From Amorphophallus konjac (Eukaryota > Streptophyta > Magnoliopsida > Alismatales > Araceae), in the NCBI GenBank assembly GCA_022559845.1, contig CM040121.1, positions 569,086,140 through 569,150,139 on the forward strand: a stretch of 64,000 nucleotides of DNA, in the 5' to 3' direction. Below, one piece after another: positions 41,833 through 53,949 of the stretch (position 1 is its first letter; every line of letters begins with the position of its first letter). The notes under the pieces were generated by a model. That model saw nothing but the letters and a program-made list of their open reading frames with translations, ran no database searches and was not told the origin of the DNA. A program made the translations under genes and the position numbers.

Positions 41833-44309
41833 ATTCTCCCCGGGTGGGAAGAACTCGACCCTGTCGAGTACGGGTCCTGGTCGCTCCAGTAGCGCTCCAG
41901 CAGGTCCGGGTCGATCCTCTCCAGCTCTCCACGTGTGATCCAGGCGTCGTCTGTCGCAGGGCGCCCTCTCCAACGCACTAGGAAGCGTTGGTAGGCTCCG
42001 CTCCTGGTCGTGGTCACCTGCTCATCCAGTATACAATCTATATGCTCGCGTTTCCGTAATGGGGCTGGAGGAGGTGGACGCTCAGAAGGTGTAATACTCT
42101 CAACAGGAGGGGAGGGCCCAAAAAGCTCACTGGGAATCACCGCGGGATCCCGATATGCCACCAGATCTGAGACATTGAACGTCGAACAGATCCCATAGTC
42201 GTCTGGCAGCTCAATCTCATACGCATTCGACCCAATTCGCTTCAAGACTCGAAAGGGTCCAGCATCGCGGGCCTGGAGTTTCTTCACGGCCCCCGAAGGA
42301 AACCGTTCAGGTCTGACCCTGATCATGACGTACTCTCCCTTACGGAACTCACGGGTGGGCCGATGCGTATCAGCTAAATCCTCATAACGTGCGTTGCTGG
42401 CCTCAAGATGGTGATGATGATGTAGACTCCGAACTAGCTGTGTGGACTCATACCTATATGAATGCAGGGGTGGTCCTGGACATCCAAATATGGATCTAAT
42501 AGGCCTATGACATCTACCAGACTTGACAACTTGGGGAGGACCTGGACAACCAAAGTATGACCTATCATGCACATGTGTCCTACTAAATGTGGTAGACTCA
42601 GGAGGACGAACAACCCAAAACTCACTCATGAAATTACCCCTATATGGTGAGGAGCGTGGTGAAACATGAAGGAGAGACATGTGTCCCTGGCCTCCTAAAC
42701 TCTGGCGTCTGGATGTATGCAAGGTGAGGTGTTGACTAGCAGGTCTGGATGGGGTATGATAATGGACCTTCTCGACAATGTGGGGAGAATAATATGAGTC
42801 GAGAGGCTCACTAGGGAGGGGATCGAATGGGTCAAAGAAATGATGACCCCTCCCGACAGGTCCCTTCACTATACTTGCCCATGTGCGACATTCGCCCAGG
42901 TGCAGATGATCACCTTCAGGCGCTCTAATGTATGGGGCAAGAGGCTCATGAGGAAGGCAAGGAAGGCAAGGTTCCTCCCTCGGGACCGTGATACCATAAG
43001 AGGGGACAAAATCAACCTCCACGGGTATGGGAAAGAATAAAAGGACCTCGGAGGTGATATGTCCTATGGTGTAGACTGAGGTAATAGACCCCAAAGCAGG
43101 GAGTGTAAAGCGATGACTATAGGGTTGGTCAGACCCTAAGGTCAACATATAAGTCAACTCCCATTGACAATCTAAACTCCTAAGGAAGCCCTTCACATTT
43201 TCAAGAAAGCAGAAGGACCGAAAAGTGGTATGAAAGGAGTCAAGGGGTACAATTGGGAGGGCTGGTCCCATGGGTGTATAGCAAGGAATGGAGACATCTA
43301 GAAGTGGACCCTCCCTTAGCCAGCTAGCTAAAGACTCTCCAATGATCAGCTCACCCTCGGAGTGTAAGAATGGCTCTATATGAGGGTCTAAGGGTGAAGC
43401 ATCTCTCTCGGGAATGGAAACGAAGTCCCCTATGATGTGGATGGGATCACTCCCTAACTCCTCAACCTCAGCTAAGTACTCCTCAGCCAACTCCTGTTCA
43501 GCAACGTAAGTCACTGGAACAAACCCGGGTGGGGCATCCGCCGAACGTGTGTCCTCCAAGATAGGGGAACGTGAAGGACACTGGTCAGAGAACCGGACAT
43601 TCCCACTACAGGGGGCCACAGGGGCGGGCTCTGGGGGTGGTGGCAGGCGTGAGCCTGGAGGCGGAGCGGACTGTGGGCTAGGGGAAATCGGTGATCCCAT
43701 AGGAGTGCCCATCCTTTCTAGTTTCTCCCTAAAGAGTTGCAGGAGTTCTGCGAGGGGGAGATCTCTCAAGTTAGGGGCATTCGGGGAGACTTGCTGGTAA
43801 TCATGAGATTTAGTCTCGGGCCTAGACTCACACACAGGTGGCACCTTGCTCCTCCAACTATGATGTGCTCGGTTGGGGGTAAGAGGTGATGGGCGTTGCG
43901 GAGGTTGAGCCCTTAGAGTGGCCTTAGACTGATCGAGGGAGATAGGAGGAGTGGTAGTGCTCCTCGGGCTATGGGTCTCTGAGTAGGAGGCGAAGCGTTG
44001 GGGAGCGTAGATCTTCCTAAGTTCTACCTTCATCTCCTCCCATGAGTGTATGGGCTCTTGCCTCCAACCTGCCCTAAGACCTACTATGTGATCCCACACT
44101 TCCCTAGCTTGAGGTGAAAGTTGACCCCTGGCAATGTTGACTCTCTCGGAACCATATATCCAATTCTTCTCAAAGTATTTTCCCATGGTAGCCTCCCACT
44201 TTAGATAGGCTCTAGGGCTCGATCCATCAAAGCGAAGGTCCCCATCTACAATGATGTCCAGGAATAGAGGGTCGGTCGGACCCTTGTGGAGGATGTAAGG
44301 AGTAGCCAT
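41748..44309 (-). CDS. Gag-like / chromodomain fusion protein of the non-autonomous element
   Basis: An 853-residue frame from ATG 44309 to a stop inside the 3' LTR. Residues about 1-110 look like a truncated Gag (FDGSSPRAYLKWEATMGKYF, LRKIYAPQRF). A long Pro/Ser-rich and acidic middle shows no known domain but has a repeated FGCPGPP motif. Residues about 640-725 are the integrase C-terminal segment (EYVMIRVRPERFP, GPFRVLKRIGSNAYEIELP, FNVSDLVAY). Residues about 752-805 form a chromodomain (EHIDCILDEQ, YQRFLVRWRGRP, DDAWI), which in chromoviruses guides insertion to marked chromatin. Protease, RT, RNase H and the integrase core are cleanly missing, yet the frame is unbroken over 2.5 kb. That suggests the fusion protein is kept by selection or is very recent. 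Confidence 0.85.
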   Translation of the reverse strand: MATPYILHKGPTDPLFLDIIVDGDLRFDGSSPRAYLKWEATMGKYFEKNWIYGSERVNIARGQLSPQAREVWDHIVGLRAGWRQEPIHSWEEMKVELRKIYAPQRFASYSETHSPRSTTTPPISLDQSKATLRAQPPQRPSPLTPNRAHHSWRSKVPPVCESRPETKSHDYQQVSPNAPNLRDLPLAELLQLFREKLERMGTPMGSPISPSPQSAPPPGSRLPPPPEPAPVAPCSGNVRFSDQCPSRSPILEDTRSADAPPGFVPVTYVAEQELAEEYLAEVEELGSDPIHIIGDFVSIPERDASPLDPHIEPFLHSEGELIIGESLASWLREGPLLDVSIPCYTPMGPALPIVPLDSFHTTFRSFCFLENVKGFLRSLDCQWELTYMLTLGSDQPYSHRFTLPALGSITSVYTIGHITSEVLLFFPIPVEVDFVPSYGITVPREEPCLPCLPHEPLAPYIRAPEGDHLHLGECRTWASIVKGPVGRGHHFFDPFDPLPSEPLDSYYSPHIVEKVHYHTPSRPASQHLTLHTSRRQSLGGQGHMSLLHVSPRSSPYRGNFMSEFWVVRPPESTTFSRTHVHDRSYFGCPGPPQVVKSGRCHRPIRSIFGCPGPPLHSYRYESTQLVRSLHHHHHLEASNARYEDLADTHRPTREFRKGEYVMIRVRPERFPSGAVKKLQARDAGPFRVLKRIGSNAYEIELPDDYGICSTFNVSDLVAYRDPAVIPSELFGPSPPVESITPSERPPPPAPLRKREHIDCILDEQVTTTRSGAYQRFLVRWRGRPATDDAWITRGELERIDPDLLERYWSDQDPYSTGSSSSHPGRIGEDTRHTSRRSTRISPASLWLGDHLAD
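41833..41845 (-). other. Polypurine tract of the chromodomain-Gag element
   Basis: On the minus strand, a G-rich ACCCGGGGAGAAT directly precedes the TG of the 3' LTR. Confidence 0.65.
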
Positions 44310-44570
44310 GATGAAGCACCTGAGGACTCTAAATACACATGCATGCCCTAGGACTATGGAAGGGACATGTAGGACAACTAAGGGATGGGACTAGACACAA
44401 CTCAAAATGGTGAAGGAAACTGGGGAAGAATACGGACTCAAATGTATCTAAAACAAACCTAATGACTCACATGCAACTTAGACAAATCTAATGCCTCATT
44501 TGCACCCTAGACAACCTAAAGACTCAAATGACCTAAGACCCCAATTTGTTAGAACAAACTGGTTCCCTAA

Positions 44571-44582
44571 GCTCTGATACCA
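44571..44582 (-). other. Primer binding site, initiator tRNA-Met type
   Basis: The minus strand reads TGGTATCAGAGC three bases after the LTR end, the classic complement of the plant initiator tRNA-Met 3' end. Confidence 0.92.
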
Positions 44583-44585
44583 CTT

Positions 44586-47057
44586 TGATGCGGGACGGGA
44601 CCGAAACGGGCTAGGACCTACGAATGCAATGAAGTGCGGCCAGCACTCACACGCCAAAGGCAAGCCGGGCGGCTGACCTCCGTAGCGTTCCTCCGGGTGG
44701 AGGCGTCTCTCAACAAGAAATCCAAGCCCACAGCCGTCCCTATGAGGGAAGCGTAGGGATCTCAGCGGCTAAGGAACCGCCGTGCGCCTATGGGAATCTA
44801 GTCCGAGCTCGGCGCTCGACTAGGACCACGGAATGGGGCTCTCAACTCACAGTCACGCGGTGAATAACAAGCTAGCTAGGAACCTACACACACTCACGCG
44901 GCATGCTAGAAAGTATACTAGTAAAGCAAATGCCAACAAAGGGAGCGTCGCGCGTACCTCCACGCCTAGGCGTGGGGAAGAAACCCCGGCCGAGATCAAC
45001 AACCCCGATACACACGATGAACATTAGTACAATGCCAACCAAAATGCCCACTCCTCGCAGGGAGATAATAGGCTACAATAATAGAGTCGGGGCTGCCGAT
45101 GCACGGGCTGACGGGCGGCACTCGGTGAGGGGTTGGCCGCGAAGAGGTTCCCGAACGGTAATCTGCCGGTTCGCAGCAACGCGCGACTCGGCGGTGAAAG
45201 CTCCCACGACCTGATCCGGCGTCCGAATGAGGCGCCGTCAGCGATGGCGCGTAGCTGGGTCACGGGAGGAAGCCTCGGCCAAAGGGGGCGCTCAGATTCG
45301 CACCGAGGTGGCCGTGAGGTCATCTGCAAGTCGTGACTGGTTTCCTGCACACAGAACAGCGCGCTCGAGCGAGAAAGTTAATAACTTAAGGCTCCGGCGT
45401 GCGAACGTGATTCCGCCTGTGGGAGGACGACGGGGACTCGTAGCAGAAACTTCTGATCAAAGGGCTTGACCAGATTGCATCGAGGTAAGCCATGGTAGCT
45501 TCTGCAACATGTCGCTGGTACTGGGGTCGGACTGCACAGGATCAGTCTGCGCGGTCCCACGAGAATGAACGCCACGCACAGCACGATCGTCGAAATGCGG
45601 CGAGACTTGCGGCGTTGGAAGGAGGACGAAAAGTTGTTCGAACCATCAGAAGATGAGCCTCATCAAGTCACCAGGCTGGGCGCAATCGCAATAGTGGTAA
45701 GCTTCTGTCCTCTGGGCGAGCAGTCGGACAGAGGTACGATGGCCGTGGTGAAATTTTCTGAAACGAGGTCGGAATCTGACGAAACCACCTGGGTTGGTTC
45801 CGGGACGCCGAGGGCTATAACTTTGAAGAAGAAGACTTGGGCAGAAAACGGATGGAGAAATCGTGACAGGAACAGCACCCAACTGCACCCTCTGGACGGG
45901 TTGATTCGAATGGAGTCTGCGCAGTCGTGGGAGAACGGGTGCCACGAACAGTGCCGAAGTCGAAACGAGGCGAGACCACCTCTGGATCGAAGAGGACTCA
46001 GAGAGGAACAAACTCACAGAAGAACTCTCGGCCTGATTCGCACTGTGGACGTCGGGGTCGACTCTGCAATTAGGGCTTCAATTCTGCCTCGGATCTGCAG
46101 GGGTGCAGATTGCTTGTTCTTCACACTTGATGATGGAGATGGCGACGAAGGATGGCGATGGAGACGTGGATGAACGCGGAGGATAGATGCTTGGCGTCGC
46201 ACCAAGGGGAAGGGGAGTCACACCCGGATTGATCCCGTCGCAGGAACAAGGAGGATGGATGCCTTGGCGTCGCACCAAGGGGATGGGGAGTCGCACCCCG
46301 GGGTTGATCCCGTCGCAGGATCAAAGAGGGAGAGAGATGGGGGGCGCAGCCACCATGGAGTCTTGCTCAAAATATTCTTCATTATTTTCCAAAGAAAAAA
46401 TACAAGGCTTATATATGGGGAGGGGAGGTGCTAGGGTTGAAACCCTAGCCAAGAGGGAGGGGAGGGGGGTGCGCACATGGCATGGGGGGAAAGGGGGGTG
46501 CGCAACATGGCAAGGGGGAGAGGGGGGGTGCGCATCAAGGCAAGGGGGGAAAGGGGGGTGCGCACCACTCCTTGAATGTAGGAGTGGATTGGGGGAAGGG
46601 GGCGGCCAAAGGAGGGAGGGGGGGTGGTCGGATGGGGAAGGGAAAGGGGGGCGCACCCCTCTTCCTATAATCTAGGAGAGGGGGGGCGGCTGCCACCTTC
46701 CAAGAGGAGGGAAAGAGGTGGGGGCGCCCAAAACCCTAACCCTAGGTGGGCTAAGCATGGGAGTGGGCGGCCAGCCCAAATGGGCCAGTGATTGAACCAA
46801 AGAAGTGGCCCAATAGCCCTATCCCTCACCTAATAAGCACAAAAATGACCCAACTAAAGCCTAGTTGGCTCCAATTGGCCTACAAAGGTCCACAAGTAAT
46901 AAAATTGTCCACGCAGGGACTAATCAAAGGCCCAGCATGGCCTAAAGCATAAAATAAATGAAGATAACTCCGCTAGTCCGCTAAGTGATCGCCGAGCCAA
47001 AGGGATGCAGGCGAGATCCGTGTACTCCGTCGTGAAGTGTGACGCGTGTCCTCACCA
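44586..47057 (-). repeat. 5' LTR of the chromodomain-Gag element (right copy)
   Basis: 2472 bp, identical in length to the left copy with six substitutions. The minus-strand TATATAAG at about 46408-46415 would drive the element's genomic RNA. Confidence 0.96.
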
Positions 47058-47062
47058 TAACG
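47058..47062 (+). repeat. Target site duplication (right copy), TAACG
   Basis: Identical to 39356-39360 and directly follows the LTR's CACCA end. Confidence 0.95.
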
Positions 47063-48401
47063 AGCTTGAGAAAGAGAAGAATATGGTCTTCATTAGGGGC
47101 GTCGAGCTTCTAGACCAAGCCTCTAAGATAGAAGAGCTTCTGAGACGAGCTCTATGATGCTTTTGTATAACCAGTCTCACGTCACGCTGAGGGTTGGGAG
47201 AACATGGGGCCTCAAGATGGCTGGGTCAGAGAATCCGGCGTGGCGATTGTAACTCGAGCGGCTAGCAGACAGATCCTCTGGAGGATAGGGCCAAGTAGAA
47301 GGCACCGGATAGCGATGGAGCATAGAGGCCGGGAACCTTGATCCCACGGGCTACTATACTGGAAGGAGGGCCTGGGTGACATCTAGTGTAAGAGTTGTAT
47401 TAGCATGTCGAAGATTGTCACATAGCCTTGCCCTGGGGGACCTTTAGGGGATCAAGCCATCTTCCACAGTTCATGGCCGAGGTGCCTTCTTACCTATGGA
47501 GTTGGGAGGGCCACCTCGGCATGATTTCGAGATTCGTGAGAGGACCTTGTTGAACTTCTCCTCCGAGTTGACCGCAATAATTGAAGCCTTAAGTGGAACT
47601 TGCGTATATTCTCCTTGCAAGACAGAAGTTCTCACTGGGGTGAGGATGTCCGGAGAGAGCTCTCTGATGCTTAAGTCAGTAAGCAAGTCAGAAGAAGGAG
47701 AGGGAGCTCTCAGGAATAGTGGATGTGCAGGGCATGCGAGAGTAATCTTGCGAAAGAGGAGGAGAAGGACTATTCATGTGGTGACGTTGCCCTCATTTTT
47801 GCCTATGTTATATACCATGGAGGAGGACGTAGAGACCTATTTTTATTGCCAATGAAGTCAGGGGTGATAAGATTGTAGACTTGAAAAGATCATATAGAAT
47901 GGCAGAGCTGATAGAGAGTAAGGGTTACAGATGTGAAGCAGATCACGACATCAAATAAGGTGCTGATCTAATGGTATCAACCAGATGCGATATCATTTTG
48001 AATTCTTAAAACTACGAGGAAGTACCCAATTTGGCAGGATAAAGGTCATGCGGCCAAGGTCGGTATTATACACACATCCAATGTATATGCATATTAACCC
48101 AAGGAATGCTATTACTCACAACGAGCAAAAGGTAATCCTAACATTACCTTTGCTACATTACATTTGTTAATATGCCAGATAATGTTATGGTTATCTTTTG
48201 ATCTTTATGTTGTTAGCACAATCTCAATAATTTCCTGGCATAGCAATAGCCCCTTCACGGGCAGGAACAAAGTGGTCAACCTACCCATCAATTCCACCTC
48301 TTTCCCATTATTTATCTCATTACTTGCTAGTCTGATACAGGGAGGAGCAGATGCAAGTTACTGGAGAAAACAACTCGGAAACGTTCCATGGTACTGCGTC
48401 C
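47063..48401. other. Unassigned intergenic stretch
   Basis: 47063-47155 reads ELEKEKNMVFIRGVELLD on the plus strand, a short coiled-coil-like frame probably from an old element. 47496-47855 is open for 119 codons but matches nothing I recognise. 48160-48400 would include the 3' untranslated region of the LEA_3 gene. Confidence 0.35.
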
Positions 48402-48798
48402 TCAGTGGTGGGGCTTCCCGGAGAGCAGTCTCCGCCGCAGCTCCGCCGCGTCGACATCCACCGTGCGGTTCGCCGGCCGGTAGTACCCGGTGACGGGATC
48501 CGGCACCCAGGACGACGCGGCGGCGGATGGCGGGTCCCCCACCCCAGCGCCCATCTTCTTGCCCTTGGCCGACGCCACTGCCTTCTCTTCCACCTTCCTC
48601 AAAGCCGCCGATGGCGCCGCGGCGGCGGAGTAGCCTCGCCTGCAACGAGCGGCCCCTCAGCAACGAGGACATGAGCGCCACAAACAGCAACAACGAAGAC
48701 CAGGCTAAGTCGAGTGGGGCTTACCGAGCTGAGACGAGGCATCTGGCGCCGTCAGAGAGAGCAGCAACGAGGCGGGCGGCGTGGGCAGATCGAGCCAT
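48402..48798 (-). CDS. LEA_3 family protein (SAG21/LEA5 type), two exons
   Basis: Exon 1 is 48725-48798, exon 2 is 48402-48639; the 85-bp intron has CTCG|GTAAG and GTTGCAG|G borders. The product is 103 residues, normal for LEA_3 (about 95-105). The N-terminus MARSAHAARLVAALSDG is basic and amphipathic like a mitochondrial targeting peptide, and RRGYSAAA across the intron is the usual cleavage neighbourhood. The C-terminus WVPDPVTGYYRPANR then VDAAELRRRLL is the family signature. Members such as Arabidopsis SAG21 are small stress- and senescence-induced proteins, mostly mitochondrial, linked to oxidative-stress tolerance. The two-exon structure also matches the family. It looks intact. The surrounding longer open frames are compositional. 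Confidence 0.9.
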
Positions 48799-48975
48799 GT
48801 GGTGTGGGCCAGCTGCTCCTGCAGAGAAAGAAGAGGAAGCAGACGGACGTGAAACGAAGAGGGAGGGAGGGATTCTCTCTCCTCCTCTGTGTTGCCCTCT
48901 GCAGCCACCTTCTCCCTCAGCTCCGAGTGCTTTCTGCTCGAAGAAGGTGGTGGGAGGGGTGGGGGCGCTGAGGTA

Positions 48976-48986
48976 TAGATTTATAG
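48976..48986 (-). promoter_or_regulatory. TATA box of the LEA_3 gene
   Basis: TATAAATCTAT on the minus strand lies about 180 bp upstream of the start codon, a plausible core promoter. Confidence 0.5.
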
Positions 48987-49789
48987 ACGCCAACCCAGCC
49001 GGACTCCCTCCGGGGAAAGCGACGGGAACCGGGGGAGGAGTACGTACGCAGGAAGCAGCGGCGGCAGCGCCATGGGCGGCGCACGATCCCGTGTGGTCAC
49101 CCCGCACGCGGCTTTCGGCACAACGGAAGGGCCACGCTCGCGGCCGGGGTTGCGTGCGAGGACAAAAGGAAGGGGCCGTGGGGGATTTCTTTATATCAAA
49201 GCGGCCCCAAGAACCTTGGTTGCGTGGATAGGCGTCGTCGGGGGTGAACTCGGCCACGGACGGGAAGGGGTCCACGGCGGTGCTCGATCGAGTATAAAAA
49301 TCGGAATCCGAGGAACCGGAGCTCTTTCTTTGTGGGGAGCGAGCGCGTGCGCCCTGAGATGGGCAGAGAGCGATGGGGAAGACGACGGTGAAGAGAATTT
49401 GCGATGCGAAGGGCGTACCATACAAGGGACCAGCGACTACGTATCAGGCATGCTCGGTGGACAGCTGCGCGTCGCGTACGTAAGCCGCTCCATAATCTCA
49501 CATTATCCAACTTCTGATCAGTATTAAAATATGTACCGGACTGGATCAAATGAGACGAAAGATTTAGACCCGAATTTTCTTCTGAGACCTGTTATTATGC
49601 AGATTAAGTTGAGTTTTGGCGGATTGAGAGGGGAGATCTGATCGGGGACCATCTAGATCGAGTTGGAGCACTTGTATGTGATGTGGGACGAATCGAGTTT
49701 ACGGCTCGAGTTTACAGCTGATGAAACCCACGTCAACTCAGCCACCCACACGCTCATATCCGCATTGAGAACGACTTGTTGCAACCCTT

Positions 49790-49825
<36 letters not shown>

Positions 49826-50681
49826 GCTGGAGATGTACACCACCATGAGATGGGTAACATGGCCCCACATCAAAAAATTAAATTTGCTTAGTGCAGGAAC
49901 GGGTTCGAATTGCATGACCAAGTTATATTATCTGGCGTGTGACCAACGCACAGATGGTGCCATATTAGCACTGATCCCATCCCCGTCGTTGCAAGATTGA
50001 AGGATGGGGGGGGGGGCATTTAGCTCATCGAGCCTAATTAAACCTAAAAAAGACTAACAAAAAACGCCATGCATGTGTGGTATAGTGGTCTCCAACCAAG
50101 TGACCAACCATAACTTCTAATGCAGAGATGGGCAATTTGATTCTCACACGATATATTTCTCTTTTGTTTTTGTTTAAATGTGGAGTTTGAAAAGGGTCAA
50201 ATGAATGCAACGCGCTGAGTTAGGCCAAAAAGCTAAGGCTCATGACGAGCCTGGGCCAGGTTTGGGCCGTGTTCTTGCTTGGGCTTAGACAGGCCAGCCC
50301 AAACTCCCATTGAGACCCCTCCAAGGTTTTAGGCAGCTCAAATTCGGCTAGAATTCAACTTTTCTTGACATCTGATTTAAAAAAACAGATGGCAGGAAAA
50401 AGAAATGTGGTAAGTAGACTGACGAGAAATTGTGACACTATAACTAGTCTCTTGCTTTCGAACATGCCCAAGATCTAGTAATTAATGATGGAGCGTCAGA
50501 GAAGGGAGAGTTGATTTCCGGCTTTTAGTGGGATCGTTGAAATTCTCACCCATCTACAAGGGAGAGAATATACCTTTGTATTGGTTGTCAATGCTACATG
50601 TCACTCTTCTCAAGTTTCTAATGTCCGTACGGAACGGGGATCAGATCGGTGTATTCTTTGTAACAGTCCAATTTTACGGTT
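48987..50681. other. Upstream region of the LEA_3 gene and intergenic DNA
   Basis: 49000-49430 is GC-rich with open frames in several frames but no recognisable product, so most likely promoter. A TA microsatellite occupies about 49792-49820. A run of G lies at 50006-50017. The rest is AT-rich and I see nothing else. Confidence 0.45.
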
Positions 50682-51307
50682 AATTAGTAATGTTATCAGA
50701 ATCGGATCGGACTGATAGGTCGGATCGGTTCGACCGTGAATCGGTCCAGAAATCGATCCGGTCTAATGTTAAAAAATCGGATGAACCGGATGAACTGCGG
50801 TTCGACCGGTGAACCGGTCTGACCCGATTCATTCTTTAAAATAAAATAAATAAACGTACAAAAAATTTTAAATATTTAAAATAATATTTACGTGTAAATA
50901 AATCATTTTATTATTATTGATTTATTGTTATTTATCATTTTCTTTTAGATATATTTGAAGTTTATAATTTTAAACTTTAAAGGAGTATAAATGTCAATTG
51001 TGAAAACTCTTAATCATTACTAATAAAATATTATAAAATTTTAAGGCAAGTTTATTTAACCATGTTATTATTATTTTTTTACTTATATAATTACATAATC
51101 ATGACTAATAATTATGTACATATATTTTATTATTTTGATCATTATATCTTATTTCTTATTATCTTAGATTATAGAATCGAGTCAGATCATGTATCAATAG
51201 TATGATGACGTCACGTTTTAAAGTAGTTCGATTAAACGGTCTAACCGATTTGAACCGAATCAACTCATTGATGGATTCATGCACCGGATTCCATAACATT
51301 ACTAATT
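50682..51307. mobile_element. TIR element, 626 bp, with GGATCGG words
   Basis: Perfect 15-bp inverted ends AATTAGTAATGTTAT / ATAACATTACTAATT, with the similarity extending imperfectly inward (GAATCGG / CCGGATTC). Both subterminal zones are packed with GGATCGG/CGGTTCGACCGG-type words; the core (50850-51180) is AT-rich. No transposase. Flanking duplication is unclear. Confidence 0.65.
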
Positions 51308-53782
51308 AGACATGTAGCGAAGACTTGGGAACCTTTGCATTTGTCGCATACTCCTGGCCTGGCCCACCAACATCAAGAACCCTTAATTTTGCCCCCTTGC
51401 TTGGTCCATACAAAAGACACGCTGGACTTATAACCTAGGTTCCTGCTTAGTCCTGCCGCGAGGGGACTTCGTATATATGACTATATGGTTGAAGATAATC
51501 TCAGTACACGATGCAACACATTAAAGATAATATGACCTATATATAGTTTATTTGCAAGGAAAATATAGAATAAGCTTTTGGTTACATTGAACTTACAATA
51601 AGATTCCAACTACCCAGTACAAATGGATACAATAGAATAATTTCAACATGACCAATCTATCTATAACATATATAATAAGAAGATTGTGGGTTTTTTTTCG
51701 TCGGTTCATTTTTAATTATAATTTATAAATTATAAAATTAAAAAATAAGACTCATATGTCAATGCACCAACGAGAGAGACGTAGAAAGAGCACATGCAAT
51801 AGCACTTTTAGTGATAGGAAACATGTTTATCCGACTCGGATCGGGAAATTCTTGATCGGTACTAGTTATTCGGGTCGGATGTGACTCGGGCTTACTTGGT
51901 CCCGGTCCACCCCCATCCTCCCCCCACCCTCAGCCCGACAGTCCTCTTCCCCCACCCTGGCATACCCCTGGACCTCCAACTCGGCAGCCCACGTCGCCCC
52001 CACGTTGGCAGCTCCCCTCTCCGATGATGGCACCACTCTGTGAGGTAGGGAACCGCCCTGCAGGGTGGTGAACGAGATCCGGAGGCAACGACAAAGAAGG
52101 CGCATGAGATATGGCAGCGCCGACATCAACGGCAAAGTGGAGAATAGGTGGTATGAGACTTGGCTAAACTCGATAGATCACGTAATGGATTCACTCAGAT
52201 CCGGTGCGATACGCCTGAGTCAGTGCCAATGACACCTACGCTCGGCAAACTATGATAGGAAAGGCAAAACTGATGGGGAAGGGGGACCTCAGCTTCTCCA
52301 ATGGAGCCTTCATTATGCGTTAGTTACTTTGCCTGCATACACTGTAGAGCCCATTATTATGACCGAACCCCTATGGTTAGATTTCTTTTGGTTGTTGACG
52401 ACTAATGATCTCTGTTGATGCAGAATTTTTTCCCCCACATGTCTTCGATCTCGTATTAGATTAATAATGCACTTATGAGGAACATCGCATTAATTAGGAG
52501 CGTCCAAGTATATGTGTATCACTGTACGATGTAGGAAAACGAGTTGCAAGGACATGACACAGAAGATCTAGATGAGAGGTGGAGAAGATGAGTTGAGATT
52601 ATCCATATATAGCTTCGGTGGGACTAATTATAATCGAAGACTATATCATAAATTTATCCAAGAACCTTCTTACTAAACTGTATTGAACTTGGCTCGAATT
52701 TTTCTTCAACCGGTGAGTTGCGACGTACGTAATTTCGGTTGGCATTGTCGAAAGTCAGCATAATGTACTGAAGCCAAATATATACTCTTTCTCTCTGTCT
52801 CTCTCTCCCCTCCTCAAGTACACAGATGCCCCGCCCTGTAGAGAAGCACCACCGCGGAAGTCGGCAGAGCACCATGACATCCCCGACCGTTCACGGTCAA
52901 ACGGGCACCACGATGGACGCCATCACGCGGTGCACAGTGGAAGCGTCATGCGCAGACACTGCCGCCGCCGTCACCTCAGCCGCTGGAGCAGACACGTACG
53001 TAAATGTGCATGATTCCCATGCGACGCTGCTACGATTCTCCGCAGCAATATTGCCCTCGCGGGCGACGACGTACGTAGCCGACCCGTCTCAGGGAACCTA
53101 CCTATCGCCGCCTTGACGAACGAAACTGGATTCCGCCTCAGCCCCGTGAACCTGGCCGCCTTGACGAACCGAGCATATATACCCGCAGGGATGGCATAGG
53201 AGTATAGCTGCCCCGACGATGGGTGATCATACTCGTCTCTATCGAGTTCTTCGTTGCCTTCAGCGACCCCTTGTGCTCAGAGAATAAGAAGCCATGGGAG
53301 AAGCCGGCAAAGTGGGGGACCCGGCCGTGCACGTCGTCGCAAGAGTATGCAAGAACCCAGCGTGGGGAGGCGACGCTCGTTGTCTTCCCCGTGTACATAT
53401 GCACAATCACCTATACATGCGTAACAGTAGTGGTCCGTTAGTAAACCCCATGTAGTTATATTAAATTTGAGTTAAATTATTATAATTAATTCGTCACTCT
53501 CTCCTATTTGGGGTAGGTCTAGAGTTTTAATTTGGTATTAATTTTTCATTTGAAAAAAAAAACTATTAAAGCTTATTAATCCAGGTTGAGAAATTTACTC
53601 TAGGTGACTAGCAATTTAGCATCCCTAGCTTTTGATCGACTTTTGTTAGAAGAAGTCATGAATTAGAGATGGAAAATTTGGCCTTTTGAAGGTACGGCCG
53701 AAACTTCGTGATGGAGTTTAAATTGTTGCACCGCTTAGTTTATTATATCGCCGTGAAGTGCAACAGGTAATTTTTTCTTTAA
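51308..53782. other. Intergenic DNA, no gene identified
   Basis: Mostly AT-rich. 51880-52130 and 52820-53440 are GC-richer and open for up to about 95 codons, but the frames match nothing I recognise and both strands are open together, typical of composition. A short duplicated phrase GCCGCCTTGACGAAC occurs near 53110 and 53157. Confidence 0.4.
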
Positions 53783-53949
53783 GAGTTCGTTTGTTATTGG
53801 GATAAGATAATACGACTATGTTATTCGGGGGTGAGAGTGTGTGGGGTCTATTGACACCTCTCACACTCAACTCTCTTACTCGGAGTCGAATATCACATTC
53901 GACTTACAAAGGTCGAATGCGCTATCCTACCCAATTAACAAACAAGGTT
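53783..53949. mobile_element. Tourist-like MITE, 167 bp, TAA target duplication
   Basis: The left end GAGTTCGTTTGTTATTGGG pairs with the right end CCCAATTAACAAACAAGGTT. TAA flanks both sides (53780-53782 and 53950-53952), as for PIF/Harbinger MITEs. Confidence 0.7.

Larger units (their letters stand above)
39361..47057 (-). mobile_element. Non-autonomous chromovirus-derived LTR retrotransposon, 7.7 kb
   Basis: Two LTRs of exactly 2472 bp, a perfect TAACG duplication, an initiator-Met-type primer site and a polypurine tract, all in minus orientation. The 2.75-kb internal region carries one long frame with a Gag-like start and an integrase C-terminus plus chromodomain. Protease, RT, both RNase H possibilities and the integrase catalytic core are absent. 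The LTRs differ at six positions, so the insertion is recent and must have been mobilised in trans by an autonomous partner. Confidence 0.95.

Noticed and set aside
48527..49231. 234-codon plus-strand frame
   Set aside because: It lies opposite the spliced LEA_3 gene, whose family signature and splice sites are clear.
52826..53410. Frames of 90-96 codons as a small gene
   Set aside because: No recognisable family, both strands open; left as unassigned DNA.
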